Below are positions 26,142 to 34,803 of a stretch of 64,000 nt of DNA, piece after piece. The notes under the pieces were generated by a model. The model searched no databases, was not told the origin of the DNA, and saw only the letters and a program-made list of their open reading frames with translations. The stretch comes from DASWJZ01 sp963814905 (lineage in GTDB: Bacteria > Pseudomonadota > Alphaproteobacteria > Rhizobiales > Afifellaceae): positions 620,001 to 684,000 of the forward strand of contig CAWFEM010000011.1 of the NCBI GenBank assembly GCA_963814905.1. The letters run 5' to 3'. Numbering within the stretch: the stretch's first letter is position 1; each line of letters begins with the position of its first letter. The position numbers were made by a program, and so were the translations under genes.

Positions 26142-27266
26142 ATGAGCGATGAACGCAAAGAGATGATGTCGATCCTCGGCAAGGCCATCAGCCGCCGCCA
26201 GTTCGGTCGTGGCGTGGCGTCGGCGGGGATGTTCGCCGCCGTCGCGGCGCAGGTCGGACGCCCGCAGCCCGCGCGGGCCGCCAACGTCGTCAACGTCCTT
26301 GCCTGGGAAGGCTATGACGATCCGGCTCTGACCAGCGCCTTCGAGGAGGAGACCGGCATCAAGGTCAACGTCAAGACGGCGAGCAGCAATTCCAACCAGC
26401 TCGACCAGATTCGCGCCGGCGCGCTTCAGTTCGACGTCGTCAATCCTGATACGGTATGGACCGAGAAGTTCGCGAAGAGCGGCCTGACGATGCCGCTCGA
26501 CCGCGCCGATTTTCCGCATCTGGAAGAGATGTTCGAGCCGTTCAAGCACTGCGAGGACTGCGTGCTCGACGGGAAGCTCTACGGCGTGACCACGCGCTGG
26601 GGCATCAACGGCATCGTGCATTGGCGTGACAAGCTCTCCGAAGCCGACGCCGCCGACGCGATGTCGATCTGGGACGACAAGTTCGCCAACCGCATCACCA
26701 TCATCGACTGGGCGGAGCTTTATCTGTGGCAAGCTGGCGAGTGGCTTGGGATGAGCCATCCGGAGACGGCCACAGGCGACGATTTGCAGAAGATCGTCGA
26801 CAGGCTCATCGCGATCAAGCCCAACTTGCGCGCCATCCAGTCGGAGGTCGGCGCCGTCAAGACCGACCTCGCCAACCAGGATGCATGGATCGTGTGGGGC
26901 GCGAGCAGCAACCAGACCTCCATCGCCGTGCAGGAAGCGGGTCTCGACGTGGCGCTCACCATTCCCAAGCAGGGCGGGGCCATGTGGACGGAGTCGCTGC
27001 AGATCGTCGCCAACTCGCCCAACGTCGAGGCGGCCAAGGCTTACCTGAACTACATGACCAGCGCCGAGGCGCTCGCCAAGTTCGCTTGGGGCCGCCAGAA
27101 GATCGCGGTCTGCAACGCCAAGGTCGCCGACTACATCACGGCGGAGCAGTTCAAGATCCTGAACATGGACAAGATCGACGATTGGGGAACGCGTTCCAAG
27201 CTCAACCGCGCCCCGGTCGACGAAGCTGCCTGGACGACGGCCTGGCAGCAGTTCAAGGCCGCGTAA
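26142..27266 (+). CDS. ABC transporter substrate-binding protein, PotD-like, Tat-exported
   Basis: This 374-residue periplasmic protein has a twin-arginine signal (SRRQFGRGVASAG, Arg18-Arg19) ending near ARAAN. The mature chain starts VVNVLAWEGYDDPALTSAFE, typical of the spermidine/putrescine-type binders. A GGGAG site precedes ATG 26142. It is the first gene of a PotD-B-C-A-like importer (26142-30912), interrupted by a racemase gene. The pocket Asp/Glu that fix polyamines in PotD are not evident, so the ligand may be a different nitrogenous molecule, such as a hydantoin-like compound. Confidence 0.88.
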   Translation: MSDERKEMMSILGKAISRRQFGRGVASAGMFAAVAAQVGRPQPARAANVVNVLAWEGYDDPALTSAFEEETGIKVNVKTASSNSNQLDQIRAGALQFDVVNPDTVWTEKFAKSGLTMPLDRADFPHLEEMFEPFKHCEDCVLDGKLYGVTTRWGINGIVHWRDKLSEADAADAMSIWDDKFANRITIIDWAELYLWQAGEWLGMSHPETATGDDLQKIVDRLIAIKPNLRAIQSEVGAVKTDLANQDAWIVWGASSNQTSIAVQEAGLDVALTIPKQGGAMWTESLQIVANSPNVEAAKAYLNYMTSAEALAKFAWGRQKIAVCNAKVADYITAEQFKILNMDKIDDWGTRSKLNRAPVDEAAWTTAWQQFKAA

Positions 27267-27318
27267 GGCGACAGCGTTCGCCGCATAAAGTCGTCACGTT
27301 CGGAGCAGAGGCTCAGGC

Positions 27319-28066
27319 ATGGATATCCGGGTCGTCGTCCCCGTCCTCTATTCGAAGGAGCTGGCGGAGAAGGCGCGCGAGGAATACCAGGCCTGCGCCT
27401 CTCCCGGCGTGAACTTGACCGTGGTCTGCGTTGCCAACGGCACCGACTGCATCGAGTGCGAATACGACATGGCTCTCGCCCAGCCGGAGGTCATGCGGCT
27501 CGTGCGCGAGGCGGAGCGCGACGGCGCGGACGCCTGCATGATCACCTGCTTCGGCGATCCCGGCGCGGCCGGCGCGAAGGAGTTGGTCTCCATTCCCGTC
27601 GTCGGGGAGGGTGAATCGGCACTGCATTTCGCCAGCCTGCTCGGAAGCCGCTTCGCCATCCTCATCACCGAGCCGCGCCTTTTCCCGATGATGCGCAAGC
27701 TTGCCGCGTCAGGTGGGCATGAGCGACAAGCTCGTATCCGTGCGCTCCGTCGACGCCGGCGTGCTGGACTTCGGCCTCGAATGCGTCCCACGTGCCGTGG
27801 ATCAGGCGGTTGCGGCCGTCGAAGAGGACGGAGCGGACGTCATCGTGATGGGCTGCACCGGGACCGGGGTCGACATGGCCGTGCAGATCGAGAAGGCGGT
27901 GGAGCAGCGGGTCGGCGCCTACGTGCCGGTGATCGATCCGGTGAAGACAACGATGAAGCTGACGGAAGGGCTGGTGGCGACCGGCATGCGCCACAGCAAG
28001 GTCGCCTATCCGACACCGCCGAGCCTGCGGCCGGAATATCGGTTCATTGAGACGGCGCCGAAGTGA
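27319..28066 (+). pseudogene. Aspartate/glutamate/hydantoin racemase family gene with a frameshift
   Basis: Two frames together encode a full Asp/Glu/hydantoin racemase of about 248 residues. The first part (27319 to about 27708) contains the first active-site Cys, Cys77 in MITCFGDPG, and ends LFPMMRKLAA. The second part, one frame over (about 27710 to 28066), continues VGMSDKLVSVRSVDAGVLDF and contains the second Cys in IVMGCTGTG at 27853. Removing one base near 27709 restores the whole protein. Either the gene is newly broken or the read has a one-base insertion. The position inside the importer operon suggests racemisation of the imported compound or its hydrolysis product. Confidence 0.8.
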
Positions 28067-28977
28067 GCGCAGCCGCCGACCATGCCGCCGGGCTTGAGGC
28101 GCAGCCAGCGACGAGCGTCGCGCGCTCCGGCCGGCCGGGCTGGGGAATGGCGCTCGCCGGGGTCGGCCCGATCGTCCTGTGGCAGGTCGTCTTCTTCGTC
28201 GTCCCGTTGGGGATGCTCTCCGTCTACAGCTTCTGGCGGATGGTCAACTACAGGATCGACTACACGTTCACGTTCTATAATTACGCGCACATCTTCGAGA
28301 ATCCGCTCCTTTACAACGCCCTCTTGCTCTCGCTGGAGATCGCCGTCGCGGTGACGCTGGCGAGCGCCGTGCTTGCCTATCCGATCGCCTATTTCATCGC
28401 CAAGAAAGCGGGCCGCTGGCGGACGCTGATGCTGATCATGGTGATCGTGCCGTTCTGGACCAGCCTCATCCTGCGGGCCTACGCCTGGAAGCTCTTGCTC
28501 GGCGAGCACGGCTTCATCAATTCGGGACTGACGCTCGGCGGCGTGATCGCGGAGCCGGTGTCGTACCTGCTCTACTCGCCGTTCGCGACCGCGCTCGGGC
28601 TGGTCTATTCCTTCCTGCCCTTCTTCATCCTGCCGCTCTATACGAGCATCGACAAAGTGCACGATTCCTGGCTGCAGGCAGCGGTCGATCTCGGAGCGAC
28701 GCCGCTCAGGGCATTCTTCGAAGTGACGTTCCCGCTATGCGTGCCCGGTCTGATCGTGGGCGCTGTCTTCACCTTCATCTTCGCGGTCGGCGACTACGTG
28801 ATCCCCCAGATGCTCGGCGGCGGAAAGAGCCTGCTGATCTCGCAGGCGATCATCCTGGAGTTCGAGACCTCGCAGAACTGGCCGGGCGGCGCGGCGCTCG
28901 CCATCCTGCTTCTGATGGTCGTGCTGACGATCCTGATGCTGCTTCTGCGCTGGGTCCGCCTGGAGGACGTCGTCTGA
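28063..28977 (+). CDS. ABC transporter permease (PotB-like)
   Basis: The 304-residue membrane protein shows PotB-type features: SVYSFWRMVNYRIDYTFTFY, YPIAYFIAKKAGRWRTLMLI, WTSLILRAYAWKLLLGEHGF and the EAA loop SWLQAAVDLGATPLRAFFEV. It begins with GTG overlapping the racemase stop (GTGA), evidence that the racemase belongs to this operon. It pairs with the PotC-like permease immediately downstream. Confidence 0.9.
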   Translation: MSAAADHAAGLEAQPATSVARSGRPGWGMALAGVGPIVLWQVVFFVVPLGMLSVYSFWRMVNYRIDYTFTFYNYAHIFENPLLYNALLLSLEIAVAVTLASAVLAYPIAYFIAKKAGRWRTLMLIMVIVPFWTSLILRAYAWKLLLGEHGFINSGLTLGGVIAEPVSYLLYSPFATALGLVYSFLPFFILPLYTSIDKVHDSWLQAAVDLGATPLRAFFEVTFPLCVPGLIVGAVFTFIFAVGDYVIPQMLGGGKSLLISQAIILEFETSQNWPGGAALAILLLMVVLTILMLLLRWVRLEDVV

Positions 28978-28978
28978 C

Positions 28979-29827
28979 ATGCTGGCGCCGACGAAGAGCA
29001 CGACAGCAACCGCGAGACGCGAGCCGGGAGCCCGCGGCTTCGGGACGGTAGCCGGAGCGGTCTATTCCGCGTTGGTCTACGTCTTCTTCTACGCGCCGAT
29101 CGTCGTCATTATCCTGTTCGCGTTCAGCGACCGCACCATACCCGGGCTGCCCTTCGGATCGTTCACGCTCAGATGGTTCGAGGAGGCGTTCTCCGATCAC
29201 GCGCTGCTGGAGTCGCTGTGGCTCAGCACCTGGGTTGCGTTCGTGACGGCGATCCTCGCCACCGTCATCGGCCTGCCCGCCGCGATGGTGCTCGCCTGGC
29301 GACCCTTCCGCGGGAAGTCGATCGTCTTCGCCCTCATCCTGTCGCCGATCATCGTCCCGCAGATGGTGGTCGGGATCAGCCTGCTGCTTCTCTTCCGGCA
29401 GGCGCCGCAGCTCATGGGCAGCATCGGCATCATCATCGCCCACACGACGCTGACGCTGTGCTTCTCGGTCATGATCTTCTATTCGCGCCTGCTCGGCTTC
29501 CGGAAAAGCTATATCGAGGCGGCCATGGATCTCGGCGCCTCCGAGTGGCGCGTCTTCGTGGAGATCATCCTGCCGCTGACGGTTCCGGCGATCGTCGCAG
29601 TCGTGCTCCTGGTGTTCACCGAATCCTTCGGCGAGTTCATTGTCGCATGGTTCGTCGCCGGGTTCGACGAGACGCTGCCGATCGCCATCTGGACGAGCCT
29701 TCGCTTCATGCTCTCGCCGCGCATCAACGCCACCGCGACCGTGATCATCGTCACCTCCGTGGTGCTGAGCGTGACCGCGCAGCTCTGGATGCTTCGGCAG
29801 ATTCGCAAGACCGGAGGTGAGGGATAG
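28979..29827 (+). CDS. ABC transporter permease (PotC-like)
   Basis: This 282-residue protein has PotC-type features: FYAPIVVIILFAFSDR, LSPIIVPQMVVGISLLLLFR and the EAA loop SYIEAAMDLGASEWRVFVEI. Its start follows the PotB-like stop by one base, and its stop shares a base with the GTG start of the ATPase, so the transport genes are tightly coupled. Confidence 0.9.
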   Translation: MLAPTKSTTATARREPGARGFGTVAGAVYSALVYVFFYAPIVVIILFAFSDRTIPGLPFGSFTLRWFEEAFSDHALLESLWLSTWVAFVTAILATVIGLPAAMVLAWRPFRGKSIVFALILSPIIVPQMVVGISLLLLFRQAPQLMGSIGIIIAHTTLTLCFSVMIFYSRLLGFRKSYIEAAMDLGASEWRVFVEIILPLTVPAIVAVVLLVFTESFGEFIVAWFVAGFDETLPIAIWTSLRFMLSPRINATATVIIVTSVVLSVTAQLWMLRQIRKTGGEG

Positions 29828-30912
29828 TGAAGGCCACGGCCGATTTGCAGGCGGCGGTCACGATCGACGCCGTCACCAAATATTACGGCACCGAGCTTGC
29901 CGTCTCCGATGTGAGCCTCGACGTCGCGGAGGGCGAGTTCGTCACGCTGCTCGGGCCGAGCGGCTGCGGCAAGTCGACCCTCCTGCGCATGATCAGCGGC
30001 TTTCTGGAGCCGACGCGCGGCGATATCCGGCTGCACGGACGCTCGGTGATCGGCGTGCCGCCGTACCGCCGCAACACCTCGCTGGTCTTCCAGGACTATG
30101 CGCTCTTCCCGCATCGGACGATCGCGCAGAACCTCGCCTTCGGGCTGCGCATGCGGCGCGTCGACGCCGGCGAGATCGCGAAACGCGTCACGTCGATGCT
30201 CGACATGCTCGGCCTGCCGGGGATGGGGGACAGGCGGATATCGGAAGCCTCGGGCGGGCAGCAGCAGCGGGTCGCGCTCGGGCGCGCGCTGATCGTGGAG
30301 CCGGCGGTGCTTCTTCTCGACGAGCCGCTCGGTGCGCTCGACTACAAGCTTCGCAAGCAGATGCAGTCGGAGCTGAAGCGCATCCAGCGGCAGCTCGGCA
30401 TCACCTTCATCTACGTGACGCACGACCAGGACGAGGCGCTCACCATGTCGGACCGCATCGCGGTCATGAACCGCGGCAAGGTGGAGCAGGTCGCCGCGCC
30501 GGAGGACGTCTACAAGCGGCCGGCCACCGCCTTCGTCGCCGACTTCGTCGGCGAGACGAACATGATCGCCGGCAAGATCGTCAGCGCCGACGGCCGCCGC
30601 GTCACGCTTGAGACCGCGAACGGCGCGACATTCTCCGGCCACAGCTACGGTTCGGCCTCTCTTGCTCCCGGTGCGGCCGTGCAGATTGTGGTGCGGCCGG
30701 AGTCGATCTTGTTCGCCCCGCCGCAGGCTGCCTTCTCCACGGTCACGGGTGAGGTCGAAGAGGTGACCTTCTCCGGCGCCACGGCGCGCGTCTCCGTCAA
30801 GACTACGAGCGGGGGGCGCATGCAGGTGAGCGTGCCAGCCGGCCAGTCGGTTCCCGCCGAAGGCGAGAGCGTCAGCCTCACCTGGGCGGACGAAGCCGCC
30901 GTGGTTGTCTGA
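29827..30912 (+). CDS. ABC transporter ATP-binding protein (PotA-like)
   Basis: The 361-residue ATPase has Walker A GPSGCGKST, VFQDYALFPHR, signature ASGGQQQR (a variant of LSGGQ) and Walker B VLLLDEP, followed by a C-terminal TOBE-type domain (about 275-361). It starts with GTG. It energises the PotB/PotC-like pair. The flavodoxin-like gene follows after 12 bases, suggesting the transport and catabolic parts form one long operon to 36416. Confidence 0.92.
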   Translation: MKATADLQAAVTIDAVTKYYGTELAVSDVSLDVAEGEFVTLLGPSGCGKSTLLRMISGFLEPTRGDIRLHGRSVIGVPPYRRNTSLVFQDYALFPHRTIAQNLAFGLRMRRVDAGEIAKRVTSMLDMLGLPGMGDRRISEASGGQQQRVALGRALIVEPAVLLLDEPLGALDYKLRKQMQSELKRIQRQLGITFIYVTHDQDEALTMSDRIAVMNRGKVEQVAAPEDVYKRPATAFVADFVGETNMIAGKIVSADGRRVTLETANGATFSGHSYGSASLAPGAAVQIVVRPESILFAPPQAAFSTVTGEVEEVTFSGATARVSVKTTSGGRMQVSVPAGQSVPAEGESVSLTWADEAAVVV

Positions 30913-30924
30913 AGGGAGCCGCAC

Positions 30925-31527
30925 GTGTCCTCCACGACGATCGCCGTTTGTATCTGCTATCACTCAGTGAAGGGGCACACGGCCGTGATCGCGGGGGAGA
31001 TCGCGCGCGGCGCGGCGCGTGGCGGCTTGGCGGTCGGGCAGCTCATCGACGTCGGCGAACCCGCCGTGCCGTGGGACGATCTTTTCGCCAGCGACGCCAT
31101 CGTCTTCGGCTGCCCGACGCATTTCGGCAGCGTCTCGGCGCCAATGAAGGCGTTCCTCGATTCCACCGATACCTTCTGGCGGGAAATGCGCTGGCGCGAC
31201 AAGATCGCCGCGGGCTTCACCTGCGCCGGCGAGCCGAGCGGCGACAAGCAGAGCGTGCTCATGACGTTCTGCACCTTTGCCATGCAGCACGGCATGATCT
31301 GGGTCGGTATCGATCCGATGAACGACGTTCGAACCGGCGAGGGCAAGCCCTTGGGCTACAACTCGCAGGGCGCCTACCAGGGCGCGATGGCCGATTCCGA
31401 CGGCAAGGGCGTCACCGCGGAATCGCCGCCCGCATCCGATCGCCTGACCGCGCAGATGTTTGGCGCACGGGTCGCACGCGCCGCTCTCCGCTGGAAGCTC
31501 GGCGCCCGGATGGCGGCGGACGCCTGA
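30925..31527 (+). CDS. Flavodoxin-like NAD(P)H-dependent oxidoreductase (WrbA-type fold)
   Basis: The 200-residue protein has a flavodoxin fold: CICYHSVKGHTAVIAGEIAR (phosphate-binding loop region), SDAIVFGCPTHFGSVSAPMK and GFTCAGEPSGDKQSVLMTF. These match FMN-binding NAD(P)H:quinone oxidoreductases of the WrbA group, though only part of the phosphate-loop consensus is kept. It starts with GTG after a GAAGGGAG site. It lies two bases before the first tandem DUF917 gene. A reductive or thiol/oxidative-stress step in the pathway is possible; the reaction is unknown. Confidence 0.82.
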   Translation: MSSTTIAVCICYHSVKGHTAVIAGEIARGAARGGLAVGQLIDVGEPAVPWDDLFASDAIVFGCPTHFGSVSAPMKAFLDSTDTFWREMRWRDKIAAGFTCAGEPSGDKQSVLMTFCTFAMQHGMIWVGIDPMNDVRTGEGKPLGYNSQGAYQGAMADSDGKGVTAESPPASDRLTAQMFGARVARAALRWKLGARMAADA

Positions 31528-31529
31528 TC

Positions 31530-32615
31530 ATGTCGAGACCGATCACCGAGGACGAGCTCGCAGACCTTGCGACCGGCGCCGGAGTTCTCGGCACGGGCGG
31601 GGGAACCTATCCCTATCTGGAGCTGCTCAACATCCAGAAGCTCTATGGCGAAGGCCTCCGCGCCGAGCTGATCGACGCGGAGGAGCTCGCCGACGACGAT
31701 GCGGTCGCCGTCGTCGGGCTGATGGGCGCGCCGCTTGTCACCAAGGAACGGCTCCCCGATCCGGGGCATGCCGTGCGCCCGGTGCGCCTCATGGAGACCT
31801 ATTGCGGCTGCCGCTTCCGCGCCGTGATGTCGATCGAGATCGGTAGCGAGAACTCCATCATGCCGCTGCTCGTCGGAGCGCTCACCGGACTGCCGGTCCT
31901 CGATGCCGACACGATGGGCCGCGCCTTTCCCGAGGCGCAGATGGCGAGCTTCGCCATCCGCGGTCTGCCGATGTCTCCTTTCGCGATCTGTGACATCCGG
32001 CAGAACGATTTGATCCTCACCCGCTCCGAAAGCCCGACCTGGACGGAGCGCCTCGGCCGACAGGCCTGCATCGAGCTTGGCTCGATCGCGGCGACCTGCT
32101 CCGCCCCGCGCACCGGGCGTGAGGTGAAGGACCATGCGATCCTCGGCTCGGTGTCGCGCGCGCTGCGCCTCGGGGCGGCGGTGCGCGCCGCCCGCCGCCG
32201 GCACGACGACCCGATCGCCGCGATCCTCTCGGTCGAGAACGGAACGGCACTCTTCCAGGGCAAGGTCGTGGAGGTGGCGCGCGCGATGACCGGCGGCTTC
32301 GTGCGCGGGCGCGTCCGAATCGAGGGGTTCGACGCTTTCTCCGACTCGGTCCTGGAGGTGGATTTCCAGAACGAGTTCTCGATCGGATGGCTTGACGGCG
32401 AGGTTGTCGTCACGGTGCCCGATCTGATCTGCATCCTGGAGAGCGAGAACGGCGAGGCGATCGGAACGGAGACCATCCGCTACGGTCAGCGCGTGCAGGT
32501 CGTGTCGCTTCCCGCCGACCCGATGCAGCTTGAGCCGGCCGGTCTGCAATGGGTCGGTCCGCGGGCTTTCGGCTATGCGTTCGACTACGTCGCGCATGCG
32601 AGGCCGCCGCGATGA
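31530..32615 (+). CDS. DUF917 family protein, tandem copy 2
   Basis: This 361-residue protein is the first of three consecutive DUF917 paralogues. Hallmarks are GAGVLGTGGGTYPYLELLN near residue 17, MGAPLVTKERLPD near 68, EIGSENSIMPLL near 103, DADTMGRAFPEAQMASF near 123 and a C-terminal region with FQGKVVEVARAMTGGFVRG and EAIGTETIRYGQRV. Characterised relatives remove sulfur from S-methyl-thiohydantoin. No signal peptide is present. It overlaps the next copy by four bases (ATGA). Confidence 0.9.
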   Translation: MSRPITEDELADLATGAGVLGTGGGTYPYLELLNIQKLYGEGLRAELIDAEELADDDAVAVVGLMGAPLVTKERLPDPGHAVRPVRLMETYCGCRFRAVMSIEIGSENSIMPLLVGALTGLPVLDADTMGRAFPEAQMASFAIRGLPMSPFAICDIRQNDLILTRSESPTWTERLGRQACIELGSIAATCSAPRTGREVKDHAILGSVSRALRLGAAVRAARRRHDDPIAAILSVENGTALFQGKVVEVARAMTGGFVRGRVRIEGFDAFSDSVLEVDFQNEFSIGWLDGEVVVTVPDLICILESENGEAIGTETIRYGQRVQVVSLPADPMQLEPAGLQWVGPRAFGYAFDYVAHARPPR

Positions 32616-33703
32616 CGGCGCATCGGACGATCGAGCCGTCCGAGCTCGGCGCGCTCGCCATCGGCACCGGCATTCTCGGCACCGGCGGCGGTACGCATCC
32701 CTACCTCGAGCTGCTGGCGCTTGAGCGTCTTTATCGCGATGGCCACCGGGTCAGGCTGATGGACCCGGACGCGCTTGCCGACGACGATTGCGTGGCGGAG
32801 CTCGGTTTTATGGGCGCGCCGCTCGTCACCAAGGAGCGCCTGCCCGATCCGGCCCATATCGTGCGGCCGGTCAGGATGATGGAGCGCCACGCCGGCGTGC
32901 GCTTCAGCGCGGTCATGCCGAGCGAGGTCGGCGCGGAGAACGGCATTCTGCCGTTCCTCGTGGCCGCGCTCCTCGACCTTCCCGTCGTCGACGCCGACAG
33001 TATGGGGCGCGCGTTTCCCGAGATGCAGATGTCGAGCTTCGTCATCAACGGGCTGCCGCTGGTTCCCTTCGCGATGGCCGACATCCGCGCCAACGAGCAC
33101 CTGATGGTGCAGGCCGACGGGCCGATCTGGGTGGAGCGGCTCAATCGCCGCCTGTGCACCGAGATGGGCGCGATCGCCGCCACCTGCCGGCCGCCGCGCA
33201 CCGGGAAAGAGGTTCGCGCGTTCGGCGTGATGCGCTCCGTAAGCCGCGCGATCCGCCTCGGCGAAGCGGTTCTCTCCGCGCGCCGATCGCATTCCGACCC
33301 GATCGGCACGATCGTCGACACGGAGGATGGCCAGCTCCTCTTTCGCGGAAAGGTCGTCGATGTGGAGCGGCGAACCAATGCCGGGTTCGTGCGCGGCAAC
33401 GCGACCGTGCAGGGCGAGGGGGATTTCGCCGACCAGGTATTCACGGTCGATTTCCAGAACGAGTTCACCATCGGCATGATCGATGGGCGGCGCATCGTCA
33501 CCGTGCCCGATCTGATCTGCATTCTCGACGCCGGCAACGGAGAGGCGATCGGAACGGAGACGATCCGCTACGGGCTCCGGATCGGCATTGTCGCCATCCC
33601 CGCCGCGGACGTGCTCGTCGGCCCGAACGGCCTCGCTTATGTCGGCCCGCGCGCCTTCGGCTACGACTTCGACTACGTCTCGCCCTTCGCGTGCGCCGCA
33701 TGA
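32612..33703 (+). CDS. DUF917 family protein, tandem copy 3
   Basis: The 363-residue product shares every block with its neighbours: GTGILGTGGGTHPYLELLAL, MGAPLVTKERLPDPAH, SEVGAENGILPFL, DADSMGRAFPEMQMSSF, FRGKVVDVERRTNAGFVRG and EAIGTETIRYGLRI. Its start ATG overlaps the stop of copy 2, and its stop overlaps the start of copy 4, so the three are likely made in equal amounts and may assemble together. Compared with copy 2, the third block has SEVGAEN instead of IEIGSEN, hinting at different subunit or substrate roles. Confidence 0.9.
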   Translation: MTAHRTIEPSELGALAIGTGILGTGGGTHPYLELLALERLYRDGHRVRLMDPDALADDDCVAELGFMGAPLVTKERLPDPAHIVRPVRMMERHAGVRFSAVMPSEVGAENGILPFLVAALLDLPVVDADSMGRAFPEMQMSSFVINGLPLVPFAMADIRANEHLMVQADGPIWVERLNRRLCTEMGAIAATCRPPRTGKEVRAFGVMRSVSRAIRLGEAVLSARRSHSDPIGTIVDTEDGQLLFRGKVVDVERRTNAGFVRGNATVQGEGDFADQVFTVDFQNEFTIGMIDGRRIVTVPDLICILDAGNGEAIGTETIRYGLRIGIVAIPAADVLVGPNGLAYVGPRAFGYDFDYVSPFACAA

Positions 33704-34803
33704 TGACGCTGCGCGAAATACCCTACGACGACCTGTCGGCGCTGGCTCTTGGAGCCGGCATCCTCTCCACGGGCGGCGGCGCGCACCCGTACTTGGAGCT
33801 TCTCAACCTGCAGAAGCTCTATCGTCAGGGACGCACTGCCCGCATCGTCGATCCTGCCGACCTCGACGACGACGAGTTGGTTGCCGAGATTGGCTTCATG
33901 GGCGCGCCGCTCGTCTCCAAGGAGCGTTTGCCCGACCCGGCCTGGCTCGCCCGCCCGCTCGACCTCATGGAGGCCTTCGCCGGTGTCCGCTTCGCCGCGG
34001 TGATGTCGACGGAGATCGGCGGGGAGAACGGCCTGGCGCCGGTGACGGTGGCAGCGACGAAGGGTCTGCCCATCGTCGACGCCGACCCGCGCGGGCGGGC
34101 CTTTCCGGAAATGCACATGTCGAGCTTCGCGATCGCCGGCCTTCCGCTCTATCCGGCCGCCTTCGCCGATATCCGTCGCAACGAGATGATACTCGTGCAC
34201 ACCGAGAGCCCCCGCTGGACGGAGCGGATCGGCCGCCGGCTCTGCACCGAGGCGGGTGCCGCGCTCGCCACGTGCCGGCCGCCGAGGACCGGACGGCAGA
34301 TCCGGGAGAATGCCGTGATCGGGTCGGTTTCCCGCGCGATCCGGCTCGGCGCCGCGGTCCTCGACGCGCGGCGGCGCAAGGGTGACGCCATCGAGGCCAT
34401 CCTCGAATGCGAGACGGCGGTGCTCCTGTTTGAAGGCAAGGTGATCGACGTTGCACGGCGCACCACCGGCGGCTTCGTCAGAGGCACGGCCAGCATCAAG
34501 TCGGGCTCGGCGCCGACGGAGAGCATCTTCACGACCGAGTTTCAAAACGAGTTCACCGTGGGGAGGATCGACGGGGAAGCGGTCGCCACCGTCCCCGACC
34601 TCATCTGCATCCTGGATCGGGTGACGGGCGAGGCGATCGGCACGGAGACCATCCGCTACGGCCAGCGCGTCGCCGTCCTGTCGCTTCCGGCCGCGGATAT
34701 CCTGACGACGCCGGTGGCACTGAGCGTCGTCGGACCGGCGGCCTTCGGCCATGACCTTCCCTTTCGGCCGCAGGGCGTATTCGCGAATGCGAGGAGCGTA
34801 TGA
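33700..34803 (+). CDS. DUF917 family protein, tandem copy 4
   Basis: This 367-residue third tandem copy has GAGILSTGGGAHPYLELLNL, MGAPLVSKERLPD, TEIGGENGLAPVTV, DADPRGRAFPEMHMSSF, FEGKVIDVARRTTGGFVRG and EAIGTETIRYGQRV. The usual D-x-D-x-M-G is D-A-D-P-R-G here, a local change in an otherwise conserved block. It starts at one of two adjacent ATG codons (33700 or 33703) within the end of copy 3 and overlaps the hydantoinase start by four bases. Confidence 0.9.
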   Translation: MMTLREIPYDDLSALALGAGILSTGGGAHPYLELLNLQKLYRQGRTARIVDPADLDDDELVAEIGFMGAPLVSKERLPDPAWLARPLDLMEAFAGVRFAAVMSTEIGGENGLAPVTVAATKGLPIVDADPRGRAFPEMHMSSFAIAGLPLYPAAFADIRRNEMILVHTESPRWTERIGRRLCTEAGAALATCRPPRTGRQIRENAVIGSVSRAIRLGAAVLDARRRKGDAIEAILECETAVLLFEGKVIDVARRTTGGFVRGTASIKSGSAPTESIFTTEFQNEFTVGRIDGEAVATVPDLICILDRVTGEAIGTETIRYGQRVAVLSLPAADILTTPVALSVVGPAAFGHDLPFRPQGVFANARSV

